Shown piece by piece: positions 42,060 through 52,919 of a stretch of DNA of 64,000 nt. Position numbers and translations under genes: made by a program. The first letter of the stretch is position 1; every line of letters starts with the position of its first letter. The stretch spans positions 690,402 through 754,401 of the forward strand of contig RDEW01000029.1 in the NCBI GenBank assembly GCA_011109175.1, read 5' to 3'. Origin of the DNA: Dicyema japonicum. Taxonomy: Eukaryota; Dicyemida; Rhombozoa; Dicyemidae. The notes beneath the pieces are model-generated. The model saw nothing but the letters and a program-made list of their open reading frames with translations. It searched no databases and had not been told where the DNA came from.

Positions 42060-44155
42060 GAAATTAATCACTTTCCACCAAGGAGTGGGACAAGCTCGGA
42101 GTTTTTGTGATGCCTCAGAATCTAAGCAAAATTTGTGAGCACCCATATGTGGAGCAAGATATTGGAAGCGACCATCTTCCACAAACTTTGGAAATAAGGA
42201 CGGAGCCTATATCTGCTGAAAGAACTTTTGTTGGCTACAACCTTAATAATGTCAACTGGGTTGATTTCGATTATTTTATACGGGTGAAACTGGGAAATGT
42301 CTGTGATCAATTGATCTTGGACTCCCTCAAGACATTGATTACTTGGATTACAAAATTAGGACTTTGATATTGTGTTATTTGGACGAATATGGAAGTAAAA
42401 ATTCCGTATGCCGCATGGATGCTCATCAATGAGCTTAAAAGAAGATTCCCTCCATCGAGAGAAAAAATCACTTTAAAGTAAACTCAAAAGATGTTAATAC
42501 ATTCCCGACTCGGAAAAGCTAAAGGTTCAGATCAGCTTAGTGAAAAATGAATTAATGGAAATCTTCAAACGAAAACAGGAAAATAAATGGAGAAGAGAAT
42601 GCTCAAAGATCAATCACAAGAATGCAGACTTTTGGAAAGTATTTTCGAGATTGAAATCTCTGATGACAAATGTGATGAAATACACCTAAAATCATCCAAT
42701 GGTTGTTGTATTTCAAAGAGGGAAATCCAGAAATTCTACGGCAACAGTTAGCAAAATTCAAGAAGTAGATCCTGCTTCCATTATTCCATGTGAATTTCGA
42801 AGCAATAATCATCACTATGATAGGATGGTGTCAATGAAGGGTCCTATGTGTACCCTATTTCCCTGAAGAAGTAAAAATTGCGATTTGTAGCTGCAAGAAC
42901 AAAACCCCTGGATGGGATTTTATCCCAATGAAAATATTCAAGAATGCAAATGCTATGTTAATTGATGCATTAACCATGCTTTATAATGCCTCGTGGAAAC
43001 TTGCTCACGTTCCATCGACCTGGAAAAAGTCGATTGTTCGGATGATTGGAAAGAAAGGAAAATCAAGATTTAATCCAGAAAATTATAGACCAATTAGTCT
43101 TATTTGTTCAACTTCAAAAATTATGGAGAAATTGTCTTATGGAGAAATTATGGAGAAATTGTCTTATTGTCCTTATGGAGAAAATGTGCATCCGGGAACT
43201 TAGGAAGTCAATTCAAGAATCTATAAGTAAGAAAGAATACTTACTGCAACGTGTTTGGACATATCCAAGGCTTTTGACAGTGTCTGGCATGAGGGACTTC
43301 TCGAGACATTGTCAAAAGCGAACATTGGAAAGTCGGCGCTCATGTGGATTAGAGACTTCCTTATGGGAAGAGAGTCTTATATTCGTGTGGGAAATATGCT
43401 CTCTAAAAAGATAAAACTAAGTAGAGGTGTTCCACAAGGTTCAATTTTGAGTCCCCTCCTCTTCAACTGTATAATGAGCGAGGTGCCAAAACCGGGACAC
43501 ACCAATACCAAAATGATAATTTATGCAGACGACATTCTAATTTTGGACACTAGTATAAATAAATCAATATCATGGAAAAGAACATTAGCTCATTATCGAA
43601 GATTGGTGTCGGAATAATGGATTGACATTATCAAGAGAAAAAGTTCTGTAACCTGGATAGCGAGAAATAGGAAAATCAATATGTTGATACAGGGAATGTT
43701 AAATTCTCGGAAAACCTGATATACCTTGGAGTATGCATTAACAAAAAAGGATCGTTTAAAGAGCACATCAAAATACGAAGAGAGAAGCTACGGAATGCTC
43801 AAGTCCCTACTTCCGCTTTCATTTGTCTCCAGATACTTTTATGTTTGTCTACAAAACGTGTATTGAACCTTTCCTAATATATGGATATCAAGGTTGGTTT
43901 AAAACAGAGGAGGAATCAGTTCTACTAACTAAATTAGAAAAGACAAAAAGGTATGCAATTAAACTCGCACATGGATTGGATTTAGCATCTGAAATTGATG
44001 ACGAATACGAAAGAAAACGAGAAGAATCGGTGATTTATTACATTGCTTGTGGAAACTCGCATTGTAATTGGGGCTTTTTACGGAGAAGAGACATACAGTG
44101 TCTCATGAGAGTGCCCCGATATAGACGACCCCAAATCTTAGTTTTTCCTCTTTAG
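42060..44155 (+). pseudogene. Second jockey-like LINE (family C) copy, 5'-truncated
   Basis: It begins in the endonuclease end (YVEQDIGSDHLPQTLEIRT, catalytic SDH) at about 42150. RT blocks follow: CKNKTPGWDFIPMKIFKNAN, IVRMIGKKGKSRFNPENYRP, ISLICSTSKIMEKLSY (with a local duplication of GGAGAAATTATGGAGAAATT at about 43120-43160), LDISKAFDSVWHEGLLETL, GVPQGSILSPLLFNCIMSEV, YADDILIL (about 43525), and the C-terminal TCIEPFLIYGYQGWFKTEEE. Frame breaks are frequent. The active-site segment 43255-43617 is an open 120-codon stretch. Confidence 0.82.
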
Positions 44156-44330
44156 TTAATGGCTCTTACCTTGTTTAGTTAGTTGGGTTTTGCGAATAAA
44201 TTATGTTATCTGTTATCCGGGACGATTGCCATTTTGTTTGATTGGCTTTTTAAATCGGTACATTGAAGATCGATATTTAACGGCTCGTACTCAACCGTAT
44301 CTTATTCTGAACCGGTCACATTAATTAATC

Positions 44331-45000
44331 CTATATAATAGTTAGGGACATTGCGTATTCATTTATTGCGCGAAATAAGTTCACAGAATTTAACTTTGTT
44401 TTTGAAAGCATAGTTATTCTCTTCTTAACATTTTCAAGTATGGACTCCATAACTTTGCTTTTGAGAAAATTACTTCCCTCGTTTTTGAAAACACCTAAAT
44501 ATTGATATACACTGACTCTTTCCAGAGTCTCACAACATGATAACGATTTTACATTAGAAAATGACTTTTCCGAATTCATCTGCAAGCCGGCAACATGAAA
44601 GAAAACGCGAACAACTTTTATCATTTTAATAACAGTATCTTCTTCTAGCCCAAATATCTTTAGGTCATCAATGAATAACAAATGATTTGTAGAATAAGTC
44701 AGTGTATAGGATTAGGATCCTCCTGATTAATTTGGAGTCTTGGGAACATAGAGTTAAGGGTCCTGCTCAAAGGCTCCATTACCATAACAAATAATTGAGG
44801 GGATAATGAATCTCCTTGCAGAATTCCACGTCCCAGTTTTACAGAACCAATTCTTCTTCCATCTAAGTAGAATTACATAGTTNGTCCACTTCTTGACTAT
44901 GGTCTTTACAAAGTTTACAAGCCAACGGCTATTCTTGAACAATACATGAAATAAAAATTCATGGTCAACAAAATCAAAGTCCTTTTTCACATCAACCCAA
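44331..45000 (-). pseudogene. RLE-type LINE (family D) RT fragment
   Basis: Minus-strand frames give KKDFDFVDHEFLFHVLFKNS (44754-44990) and LLFIDDLKIFGLEED, then FHVAGLQMNSEKSFSNVKSL, YQYLGVFKNEGSNFLKSKVM and KTKLNSVNLFRAINEYAMSL (44331-44681). They align with VKKAFDSVDHEFLGEVL, FMDDIKLFSHK, NVKSLSGKARF, YRYLGVLEDKNSNVLKGEIM and DLNSVNLFKAMNEYAISLYN of the 30169-33393 protein. An n lies inside at 44883. No zinc finger or nuclease remains. Confidence 0.78.
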
Positions 45001-45557
45001 GCAGAATAAAGGGCGTATATGAATTAAATAAAATTAATAAAATTTAATCTCTAAACCTAAATTTACTCATTAGCGAAATGTTTAATTTATTTAATTAAAA
45101 TTTTAGGATGACTAAGCGATAATTTAATATTATCGTCGTATGTACGCACGTATAGGAATTTGCCCTCTACCCGTTAATTCCTACACTTTGCTTCCATATT
45201 TTTCGTATACCTAATATGAAATGTTTAACTCTTAAAATTTTTTTTAATTCGAAATTTTATTAAGGAAAGAAAAGAAAGATTAAAAAATTATTCAATTATT
45301 TAAAATCTGGAGTCGTTTCAGACCATTATGTACTGAGATTTATGCAATCAGCGAATATGGGAGTAATCGGTGGTTTTGTTGACAAGAGACGTTTTGATTG
45401 ACAAAAAGCACACTTTCGTATTATCCCAGCGATTTCAGTCTCCGTTACACCATATAGTTTAGTTTTTAATTTAAAGAAAAGACGATCTCTACCAAAATAA
45501 TTTAAATTGTGTTCAGCCTAAAATAAATCTAATTGAACATATCCTCAGAACGGACTT

Positions 45558-45747
45558 TTTTTAAGCCTTTTCACGAGAGCCATAGTATTTATAGCTCCGC
45601 ATAGGCAGGACACACACTTTATTTAAGTAAAGAACAGTTAATTTTAACTAATCGTAGAACCAAGGAATGATCTTCACTTCTTTTTTTTTCTTTTTCTTGT
45701 GTAAGTGTCCTTTCTAGACAATCCAGTTCCGCAGTGAGTATTCACTG
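45558..45747 (-). repeat. Partial duplicate of the tRNA-derived SINE
   Basis: This region is about 97-98% identical by eye to 45807-45993 but stops at the n (45748) before the tRNA-like head. The flanking AGAACGGACTT at 45547-45557 is also duplicated. It is best read as the overlapping end of an adjoining contig or an allele. Confidence 0.7.
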
Positions 45748-45806
45748 NATTTAAATTGTGTTCAGCCTAAAATAAATCTAATTGAACATATCCTCAGAAC
45801 GGACTT

Positions 45807-46123
45807 TTTTTAAGCCTTTTCACGAAAGCCATAGTATTTATAGCTCCGCATAGGCAGGACACACACTTTATTTAAGTAAAGTTAATTTTAACTATTCGTA
45901 GAACCAAGGAATGATCTTCACTTCTTTTTTTTTCTTTTTCTTGTGTGAGTGTCCTTTCTAGACAATCCAGTTCCGCAGTGAGTATTCACTGATGACGGCG
46001 TCACTCGTCAAACCCTTTCTGCATCGTAGATGCGTGGAAACTTCTACCAGGTGAACAGCAGCGAGATTCGAACCCGTAGCCTAAGCCACTTAAGCCCGAC
46101 ACCTAACCACTAAGCCACCCGGT
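45807..46123 (-). mobile_element. tRNA-derived SINE (317 bp) with 11-bp target-site duplication
   Basis: The unit is flanked by direct AGAACGGACTT repeats at 45796-45806 and 46124-46134. On the minus strand its head reads GGGTGGCTTAGTGGTTAGG, then CGGGTTCGAATCTCGC, a good RNA polymerase III A box (TGGCTTAGTGG) and B box (GGTTCGAATC) at tRNA spacing. The anticodon arm is poorly paired, so it is not a working tRNA. The 3' tail contains GCTATAAATACTATGGCTCT and GTGAAAAGGCTTAAAAA, similar to the LINE A-type tail at 18721-18790. I infer that this LINE machinery mobilised the SINE. Confidence 0.8.
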
Positions 46124-46139
46124 AGAACGGACTTGTTGT

Positions 46140-46336
46140 TAAATAAATAAACCCAATATCTGCTGGTTGATTAGTTGACACCTCTCTAATATCTTTATCG
46201 TACTCTCAGTCTGTCTATTTCCCCACGTTCACTATTGTTTAATAAATAAACCCAATATCTGCTGGTTGATTAGTTGACACCTCTCTAATATCTTTATCGT
46301 ACTCTCAGTCTGTCTATTTCCCCACGTTCACTATTG
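46140..46336. repeat. Tandem duplication of about 98 bp
   Basis: The unit beginning AATAAATAAACCCAATATCT and ending CCCCACGTTCACTATTG occurs twice in direct tandem (46141-46238 and 46239-46336), essentially identical, with no n between. It contains no recognised coding sequence. Confidence 0.75.
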
Positions 46337-46930
46337 CAACTCTCAAGGACTCACTTCGAACACTAAACGGAGACTTTATGCATAGATTCATCAATGAACT
46401 GCGGAGACATGCGAGAACGAAAGTAACATGGAGAAAACTGGCAAAACAGATAGTGAAGAGCACGACACAAGCGGAACCCTAGGTATTCATGTCTTAACGA
46501 CATATAAAGTTGTAGCCTGAGACATTGTGCTTCCCATTTGGTCAACTTTTCAAATAAAAATTAAAAAATACGGACAAATTGTTAACGAACAAGCGGCTTG
46601 CAAGTTAAATTACTTCTAGTCCATTATAGGATTACTATNTCGAACACTAAACGGAGACTTTATGCATGGATTCATCAATGAACTACGGAGACATGCGAGA
46701 ACGAAAGTAACATGGAGAAAACTGGTAAAACGGATAGTGAAGAGCACGACACAAGCGGAACCTTAAGTATTCATGTTTCAACGACATATAAAGTTGTAGT
46801 CTGAGACATTGTGCTTCCCATTTGGTCAACTTTTCAAATAAAAATTGAAAAATACGGACAAGTTGTTAAGGAACAAGCGGTTTGCAAGTTAAATTACTTC
46901 TATTCCATAATAGGATTACTATAGAAAAAA
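46337..46930 (+). pseudogene. LINE C-terminal coding tail, present twice around an n
   Basis: The plus strand encodes SLRTLNGDFMHRFINELRRH, then ARTKVTWRKLAKQIVKST and a stop, which looks like the last residues of a LINE ORF2, with a 3' UTR down to TTATAGGATTACTAT. The same roughly 285-bp segment is repeated after the n at 46639 with a few substitutions. The family is uncertain. Confidence 0.5.
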
Positions 46931-47260
46931 CAAATCACACACCACTGCCAAGAGACAAAGGGTATTTATGTGAACGATTGATGGTTCCGTAAACGCCTTG
47001 CGATCGCAATCGTTTGTTGAAATGCTTCCTGTCTTTTGATGGGTTCTATAATAACCATAGAATGTTAAACTAAGTAAGAGTATGATTTTTGCTGAAGTGC
47101 TGATGGCATTTCTAAAAAATGATTCAGCCTAGGGTGATTGAGAAAAAAGAGTATAATTAATTTCCAGTCTTAAGTTAAATACCAGACAATTGATGACAAA
47201 TTTATTACTTCTAAAGAGGGTAGGAGATTTGGAAAAGGAGTCGTCAACAGAATCGTAATT
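46931..47260. other. No recognised feature
   Basis: I can support no gene, RNA or repeat in this interval. Confidence 0.4.
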
Positions 47261-47269
47261 GTTATTATT

Positions 47270-48230
47270 ATTATTTAAAAAAACCAAAAATCACCGACAA
47301 ATTAAATAACTACAAGCCGTCAGGTGATTCCGGCCGCCTCGAGTAGCCATCTCATTCTTGCTCAGTGTTCTTCCCGGGTTCCAACGCATTTCCGGATTGG
47401 GCTGGAGGTTTCTAACTTTATTGGAGGGTAGTAAGGCTTTGGTTTTCATCACTAATTCCTCAAAAGGTGTAGGGTTTAGAAGTGTCCAAGAAAACCTTTG
47501 CAAAGCCTTACTGGCCATTTTTTGGAAGGTATTGATTTTTCTATATTCCTGTAAAGGTGTAGGGTTTAGAGGTGTCCAAGAAAACCTTTGCAAAGCCTTA
47601 CTGGCCATTTTTTGGAAGGTATTGATTTTTCTATATTCCTGTTTGATAGGTTGGTTCCCCATGCAGCACACCCGTAATTTAGAGAAGGTTGAATATACTG
47701 CACGTAAGGGGAGTCCAAATTTGAGTTGAAACACCCATTATATTGTCCAAGGAGTGTTTTAACAAAATTTAGCTTTCGTTGTGCCGAAAAGATGACGTTG
47801 TGGATGCGTTTGCTGAAGGTCAAGAGTGGGTCGCAAGTTACGCCCAGTATCCGGATCGAGTTGGTCGTGGGGATTGAGTTTCCATTTATGGTTACACATG
47901 GAGCAGAGTATGTTAATTTTCTGTTTGTTGTAAAAATTGTTTTATAAGACTTTTCGGGACTTGTATGTAGAATGTTCTTAACGAGCCAACAGTTCAGCTC
48001 CTCCAATGAAGCTTGTATCCGGTAAACAGCTGTGTTAACGCAGTAGTCTTTGACTGCGACGATTATATCATCCGCATATATCTGACCCAGAGTATCGTCA
48101 ATGGTAAAGGAGGGCATATCATTCAAGAATAGGTTTAATAGGTGTGGTGAAAGTGGAGATTTTTGAGGTACCCCATTTGGAAAGAACTTAGTCACTGATC
48201 TAGTTTTTCCAGCAGTTACTCTTCAGAATT
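47270..48230 (-). pseudogene. LINE B RT palm and thumb with 3' tail
   Basis: From 48195 down: NGVPQKSPLSPHLLNLFLND, the active site IYADDIIVAV, WLVKNILHTSPEKSYKTIF, LGVTCDPLLTFSKRIHNVIF and YVQYIQPSLNYGCAAWGTNL form the second half of a CR1-like RT in one 209-codon frame. The C-terminal KINTFQKMASKALQRFSWT region is duplicated locally (47465-47545 and 47555-47642) and frameshifted. The copy ends in the terminal hairpin AATCACC/GGTGATT (47289-47329) and an AATAATAATAA tail. Everything 5' of the QGSP block is missing. Confidence 0.78.
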
Positions 48231-48720
48231 GTAATGCAAATGCAGCACGATTCAGGGATCTTCAAACGGAGATGGTTTTGGAGATGATTTGAATGCCAAA
48301 AAAGTGAAAATTTAGAAATGGCAAAATATATTTAAATTTTACCATTTTTGTTAAAATATTTGATAATCAAGACTGTTGTACCTCGCTGATAACTGAACGG
48401 ATTTTAATTAAAAAATTCTTTTGAACGAATAAAAACATTGAAAAAAAAGTGAGTGAACCAGATATTAAAAAATGAGTTTCTGAAGATTTTGATCAATATC
48501 ATTATATCAAGTGGCGTGAACTCGATGCTAATTTTAAAAACTTTCCACTTTTTTAGGCACTAATACAAGATCCCTGTGATGGGGGACAATGGGATGCAGT
48601 CCACGTGGGTAAAAATCAAAACTTTTTTTTAACTCGCTATGCCCTCTGAGCGTTCGCAGGTGTCTAGTAATTAATATAAGTAAAATTCGGACAAGTGATC
48701 ACGCCATGTCGATTATTTAT
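48231..48720. other. No recognised feature upstream of MCAT
   Basis: AT-rich sequence without motifs. The last 50 bp would hold the MCAT 5' UTR, but no promoter element could be singled out. Confidence 0.35.
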
Positions 48721-48730
48721 AGAATTTTGA

Positions 48731-49870
48731 ATGCGTCCTCCGTTACCGGTCCTCATGTTCACGCTAAAGCTCCCTTATGCACCTGTCAGAGCTGTTTTGA
48801 GGAACTGCTCAAGTGAAGCAGCCGTGTTTTCGCAAACTCAGATATTGAAGGAATCGTCTGTGCTTCTTTTTCCTGGACAGGGCTCCCAATTTATCGGTAT
48901 GGCATCAAAGTTGAAGCAGTTTCCGAAATCTGTTGATCTTTCTGAGAGAGCGAGTGTTATTTTATATGATCTACTAAAGTATATGATAAATGTCATTTTA
49001 GTTATGTTCGGAAAGGCCATCTGATAAATTAATGAGAACAGAAATCTCCCAACCAGCTATTATGGTCACATCTCTGGCCTCTCTAGGAAAACTCGAGAAT
49101 TAAAATCCAGAAGCTCTTAGAACTTGCAATTATACTGCAGGATTGAGTTTGGGAGAATATACTTCTGTCGTTTACTCAGAGTACCTGTCATTCGAGGATG
49201 GTTTGTCTTATTTGTAACCCAAACAGCAATAAAAGTAGTAAAAGTTCGTGCTACTTCCATGCAGAAGGCTTCGGAGATGACTAACGGAAGGATGATTTCT
49301 ATAATGGTCAACGGAATTTCGAACATCGAAGACTCCTGTGAGGCGGGTATTGAGCACTGTCATTCTTTGGGAATTGCTAATCCAGTTTGCCAGCCTGCAA
49401 ATTATCTTTCTTCCGAATTTCAAGTAATTGGTGGCTCTGTCGAGGTGACTATTGCCTTAATTGTAGGCTTTGGAGTTTATCGAATAGTTCGAAATTTGGA
49501 ATTCGGAGGCTTCAGGTTAGTGGGGCCTTTCATACAAAGATGATAAATTTTGCCTACGATGAACTCAAAGATGCCTTAAAGTTTGTTTTTTACTAAATTT
49601 AGTAATGTCAAATTTAATGAGCCCAAAATTAACGTAATTTCTAATCTATCAGATGAACCGTACAAAAACGTGGAGGAGATCAAAAATTTGTTAGTCCACC
49701 AGATTGTGTCGCCAGTAAAATGGCAACAATCCATGGAATATTTGTTTAATTCACCATCCAAGCGAAATGTTTACGAGGTCGGTCCTGGTAGGCAACTGAA
49801 ACCTCTAATAAACTTTTCCATTAATGCAAAGTTCCATGATCAGCACCCTTATTATTTTGAGGAAGTGTGA
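48731..49870 (+). CDS. MCAT: Malonyl-CoA:ACP transacylase, mitochondrial type, with frame problems
   Basis: The enzyme loads malonyl groups onto acyl carrier protein in mitochondrial type II fatty-acid synthesis. From ATG at 48731 the first 45 residues are Arg/Ser-rich, like a mitochondrial presequence. Then come VLLFPGQGSQFIGM (about residue 46), EISQPAIMVTSLASLGKL, the nucleophile elbow AGLSLGEYTSV, KVRATSMQKASE, HSLGIANPVCQPANYLSSEF, SSKFGIRRLQVSGAFHTKM (catalytic His), HQIVSPVKWQQSMEYLF and YEVGPGRQLKPL. In-frame GT-AG introns fit at 49445-49466 (22 nt) and 49581-49602 (22 nt). Those proposed at 48979-49001 (23 nt) and about 49217-49238 (22 nt) leave the frame one base out. A TAA after GKLEN and another offset near 49480 also break it. 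It is either a decaying gene or one with sequence errors. Confidence 0.82.
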
Positions 49871-49929
49871 TTTTTAGTAAAATACTTGTTCTGAATCTCC
49901 ATGCAACGGAGGTATACTCAACGGCTGGC

Positions 49930-52640
49930 GCGATTGTTTATTGGTAGAGGGTATAAATAGAAAAGTCCATATTCCTCGGGGTCCTCCGGACAAGGGCGCG
50001 TAAAACGTTAATTTTCTGGAGGCCCCTGGTAATCATTCTTTTGCGTGGGAGTTAAAATTGAGTAGACTGTCGTACTTGACTCCAAGGACAGTGGGGGACC
50101 TTGTCACTGGAATCCGAGTGGGACCAATAAAGATACTCGGTTCATCTTTAGAACGACGATCCAAAGTGAAAATGGTACAAATAGACTTGGTTGCAGATAT
50201 CGTAAGTCGATTGCCAACAATCCAATCGTGGAGAGTGTTCAATTTTGCCTTAAAGGATGCGACTTGCGTCGAACGGTTCCGTATTGCAATGACTCATCGT
50301 CTGCGTAGGATAATAGCAGGGAATCTTCGTCTCCATCATTAGGTAGGTCGTGTAGGAATAAGTTGAATAGAATTAGTGAAAGTGGAGACCCCTGGGGTAC
50401 CCCGTTCGGTAGTAATCGTGATCTAGATCTGTGGTACCCACAAATATTGGAAGAAAATGTTATTCCAACCAGGATTTTCCTCGAAACAGTGTCAAAGGCT
50501 ATGTTGATGTCAATAGAAACCAAGATTATGCGTTTGTGAGGCGGGGGATGGGTGTTAAAACCGTCGGCAATGAACTGCGATAGGGTAGCCAAGTATGTAG
50601 CAGTGGACCTACCGCGGAGGAAACCATGTTGAAATATAGGAGGTGGAAGATACGGAATAATGATCGATAATACAAGTTTCTCCATAATTTTTGACAGTGT
50701 GATGGTAACGGAGATAGGCCTGTAGGAGGCAAGTTCTGTCTTTGATTTCCCTGCCTTCAATATCGGTCTGATGATATAATTCTTCCAAATCTTGGGAATA
50801 ATATTATAGTTAATGGACAGGTTGTATATTTGCGTGAGGTAGCCAATTGCGTGTGGCTTAGGTGAATAGAAGATACTTTGTCATGCCCGCACGCCCGTAA
50901 GCTCTTTAATCTGGTGATAATACCTAAGACTTGGTCATCTGAGAATAGTTTGTAGTAAGGTTCCTTCTTCGGTTTTTGGGCACGCACCCAAATGTCCGGG
51001 TGTTTCGAAAAGGTTTTGAAGCTAATTCCAGCATAATGTTTCATAAGGGTGTTAGGATGTAAGTGGCATAAGTTTTCAGGAGAAGGCTGTCCGGTTCCAT
51101 CTGCATCATCCAATTCCGACTTGACTTGTTTAAGAGTTTTCCAGAAATGTCGGGATGAACTTTTTCTGTCAAGGTAATTAACTAGATGCTGCCATCTCTT
51201 GTCCTTGTGTTCTTTTATACTCTGACAGATCCTTTTATTTAGTTGTCTGAGGGCTGTCAAGGACTTCATGTCCATCAGATGGCATCTCTTCAGCCGGTCT
51301 CTTTGTTTTATAAGACTTATTGTATAAGAGCTGAGGGTAGGAATAAATTTCTTGTATGACGATATAGGAATAAAAATATGGTCAGCTTTCTGAATGGCAG
51401 CGCTGATAATTTCTGCGGCCTCATCAATAGAGCATATTGGGGAGGATAATTTCCCGGCCAAGAATTTATCCACAAGGTTACTGAAACCGAACCAGTCTAC
51501 TTTCGTATAATCCTTGAATCCTTTTGATTCCGCGGCCGTCTCCTGCATCGTCGAAGACCTCTCAATTTTAGAAGTATTAAATTGTGGTCACTGGAGAAGC
51601 CGTAGAAGACGTCCCAGGAAATGGTCCAGCCAGGGAAGGTGAGCATAGTGTNATTTATCCACAAGGTTACTGAAACCGGACCAGTCTACTTTCGTATAAT
51701 CCTTGAATCCTTTTGATTCCGCGGCCGTCTCCTGCATCGTCGAAGACCTCTCAATTTTAGAAGTATTAAATTGTGGTCACTGGAGAAGCCGTAGAAGACG
51801 TCCCAAGAAATGGTCCAGCCAGGGAAGGTGAGCATAGTGTTAAGTCGGGAGATGTGCAGCTATCAGTCATCCATAATGGAGTCCTCGTATGTGAGTTAGG
51901 GTTGTTCAGTATAATCAGGTCAGGAAGATAATTTGCAATGACTTCTCGGTTATCAGAGGATTGGGAAGTGAGCCAAACTGGATGTCATGCATAAAAATCC
52001 CCACATAACAGTAGAAATGCGTGATAAATCAGGGGTGTAAGATGTCGGACACGATCCTTGTGGAAGAATATATAAATTAGCCAAATGGATCCAAAAGGAC
52101 GGGAATAACTCGATTTTGACAGTAATCTGCTCCAAAGTCTTGTCGGTGTTAAGAAGCTCTGAGGTTCTTTGAGTTATATTTATAAAGGGAATATCGTTCT
52201 TTATAATAGTAAGTAGTCCTCCTCCGCGTCCTCCCTGACGATCTTTACGGATTACTGTATCCAGGAAAAAAAAGTATTGGTATGGAGGGAGAAAGCTTGG
52301 ACTCCTGTATTAAAGCGAGATCAGCCCCATTTTCGCGGAGGAGTGCCCGGAGTTCAAAGATTTTCCTACTGATCCCATTCGTATTCAGTTGTATAATTGT
52401 CAAATCTCTCCATGGCCCAGGATTGGTTTCGACGTCTCCACATAAAAGAATCAGAAGTCTGGACAAATTGCGACACCAGATAGGGTCGAAGACACACGAG
52501 TTGAGGGGACCACCGAACGGTGAGGAGAAGCTGTTGGCTCTTTTCGTTCCTTTTTGGAATGGGTGACACCATTTCTGGTGAGCCACATGACACCACGCTG
52601 ACAACAACATTGACAGCATACAGAGATGGGATCACTTAAT
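49930..52640 (-). mobile_element. CR1-like LINE (family B) with 2A-type motif, copy 2
   Basis: The 124-codon 5' frame (52245-52619) has a Cys-rich leader, RLLILLCGDVETNPGP, and the endonuclease start DLTIIQLNTNGI and ALIQESKLSPSI. The linker frame (50757-51548) is long and open (DYTKVDWFGFSNLVDKFLAG, EHKDKRWQHLVNYLDRKSSS). The RT frame (50239-50760) gives SYRPISVTITLSKIMEKLVL, HGFLRGRSTATYLATLSQF, NGVPQGSPLSLILFNLFLHD and the intact active site LSYADDESL. The C-terminus (50033-50242) is DWIVGNRLTISATKSICTIF. A 186-bp direct duplication lies around the n at 51652. The terminal hairpin is missing. It is a better-preserved sister of the 15905-18240 copy but still inactive. Confidence 0.85.
52413..52442 (-). 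other. 2A-like sequence CGDVETNPGP (LINE B, copy 2)
   Basis: Codons 60-69 of the 52245-52619 frame repeat C-G-D-V-E-T-N-P-G-P, again after LLILL and before the endonuclease. Surrounding codons differ from copy 1 (the following residues are WRDL versus WRGF), but the motif residues are unchanged. Confidence 0.85.
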
Positions 52641-52818
52641 TAGTTGTATTATCATCTTTCATGGTGGTATAAGGTTCTCCAATACCCCAAAATCCACCAA
52701 GGATATTTCTACAATTGGTTATCATCATGGAATTAATACATACTTTTCCTAGTTTTCTGTAACTGGGATAGTTTGTTTCTTTTGGTCAGTAATAGCCGCA
52801 GAGTTCTGTAGTATAAAA

Positions 52819-52900
52819 GGTTTACATTTCAGAAACTGTGCTCCCGAGCGGTCACCCAGCCAAATACTGACACAGTCTATTACCGGTTAACTTCTGTGGC
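52819..52900 (-). ncRNA. 5S rRNA-like 3' half (pseudogene or SINE head)
   Basis: On the minus strand CAGTATTTGGCTGGGTGACC, then GCTCGGGAG, resembles the 3' half of eukaryotic 5S rRNA (TTAGTACTTGGATGGGTGACCGCCTGGGAA from memory). By eye about 60% of 60 aligned bases match without gaps, including the core of the internal promoter C box. A CCTTTTA that could act as a pol III terminator follows. The 5' half does not match, so a complete 5S gene is unlikely. Confidence 0.35.
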
Positions 52901-52919
52901 TATGTATTTTTAATCTTCT

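Noticed and set aside
46009-46134. A functional tRNA gene on the minus strand
   Set aside because: A and B boxes are good, but the anticodon arm does not pair well and the unit continues into a SINE body with target-site duplications. It is therefore a tRNA-derived SINE head.
46141-46336. A satellite array
   Set aside because: Only two copies are present and neighbouring duplications are tied to n joins, so an assembly or local duplication is more likely.
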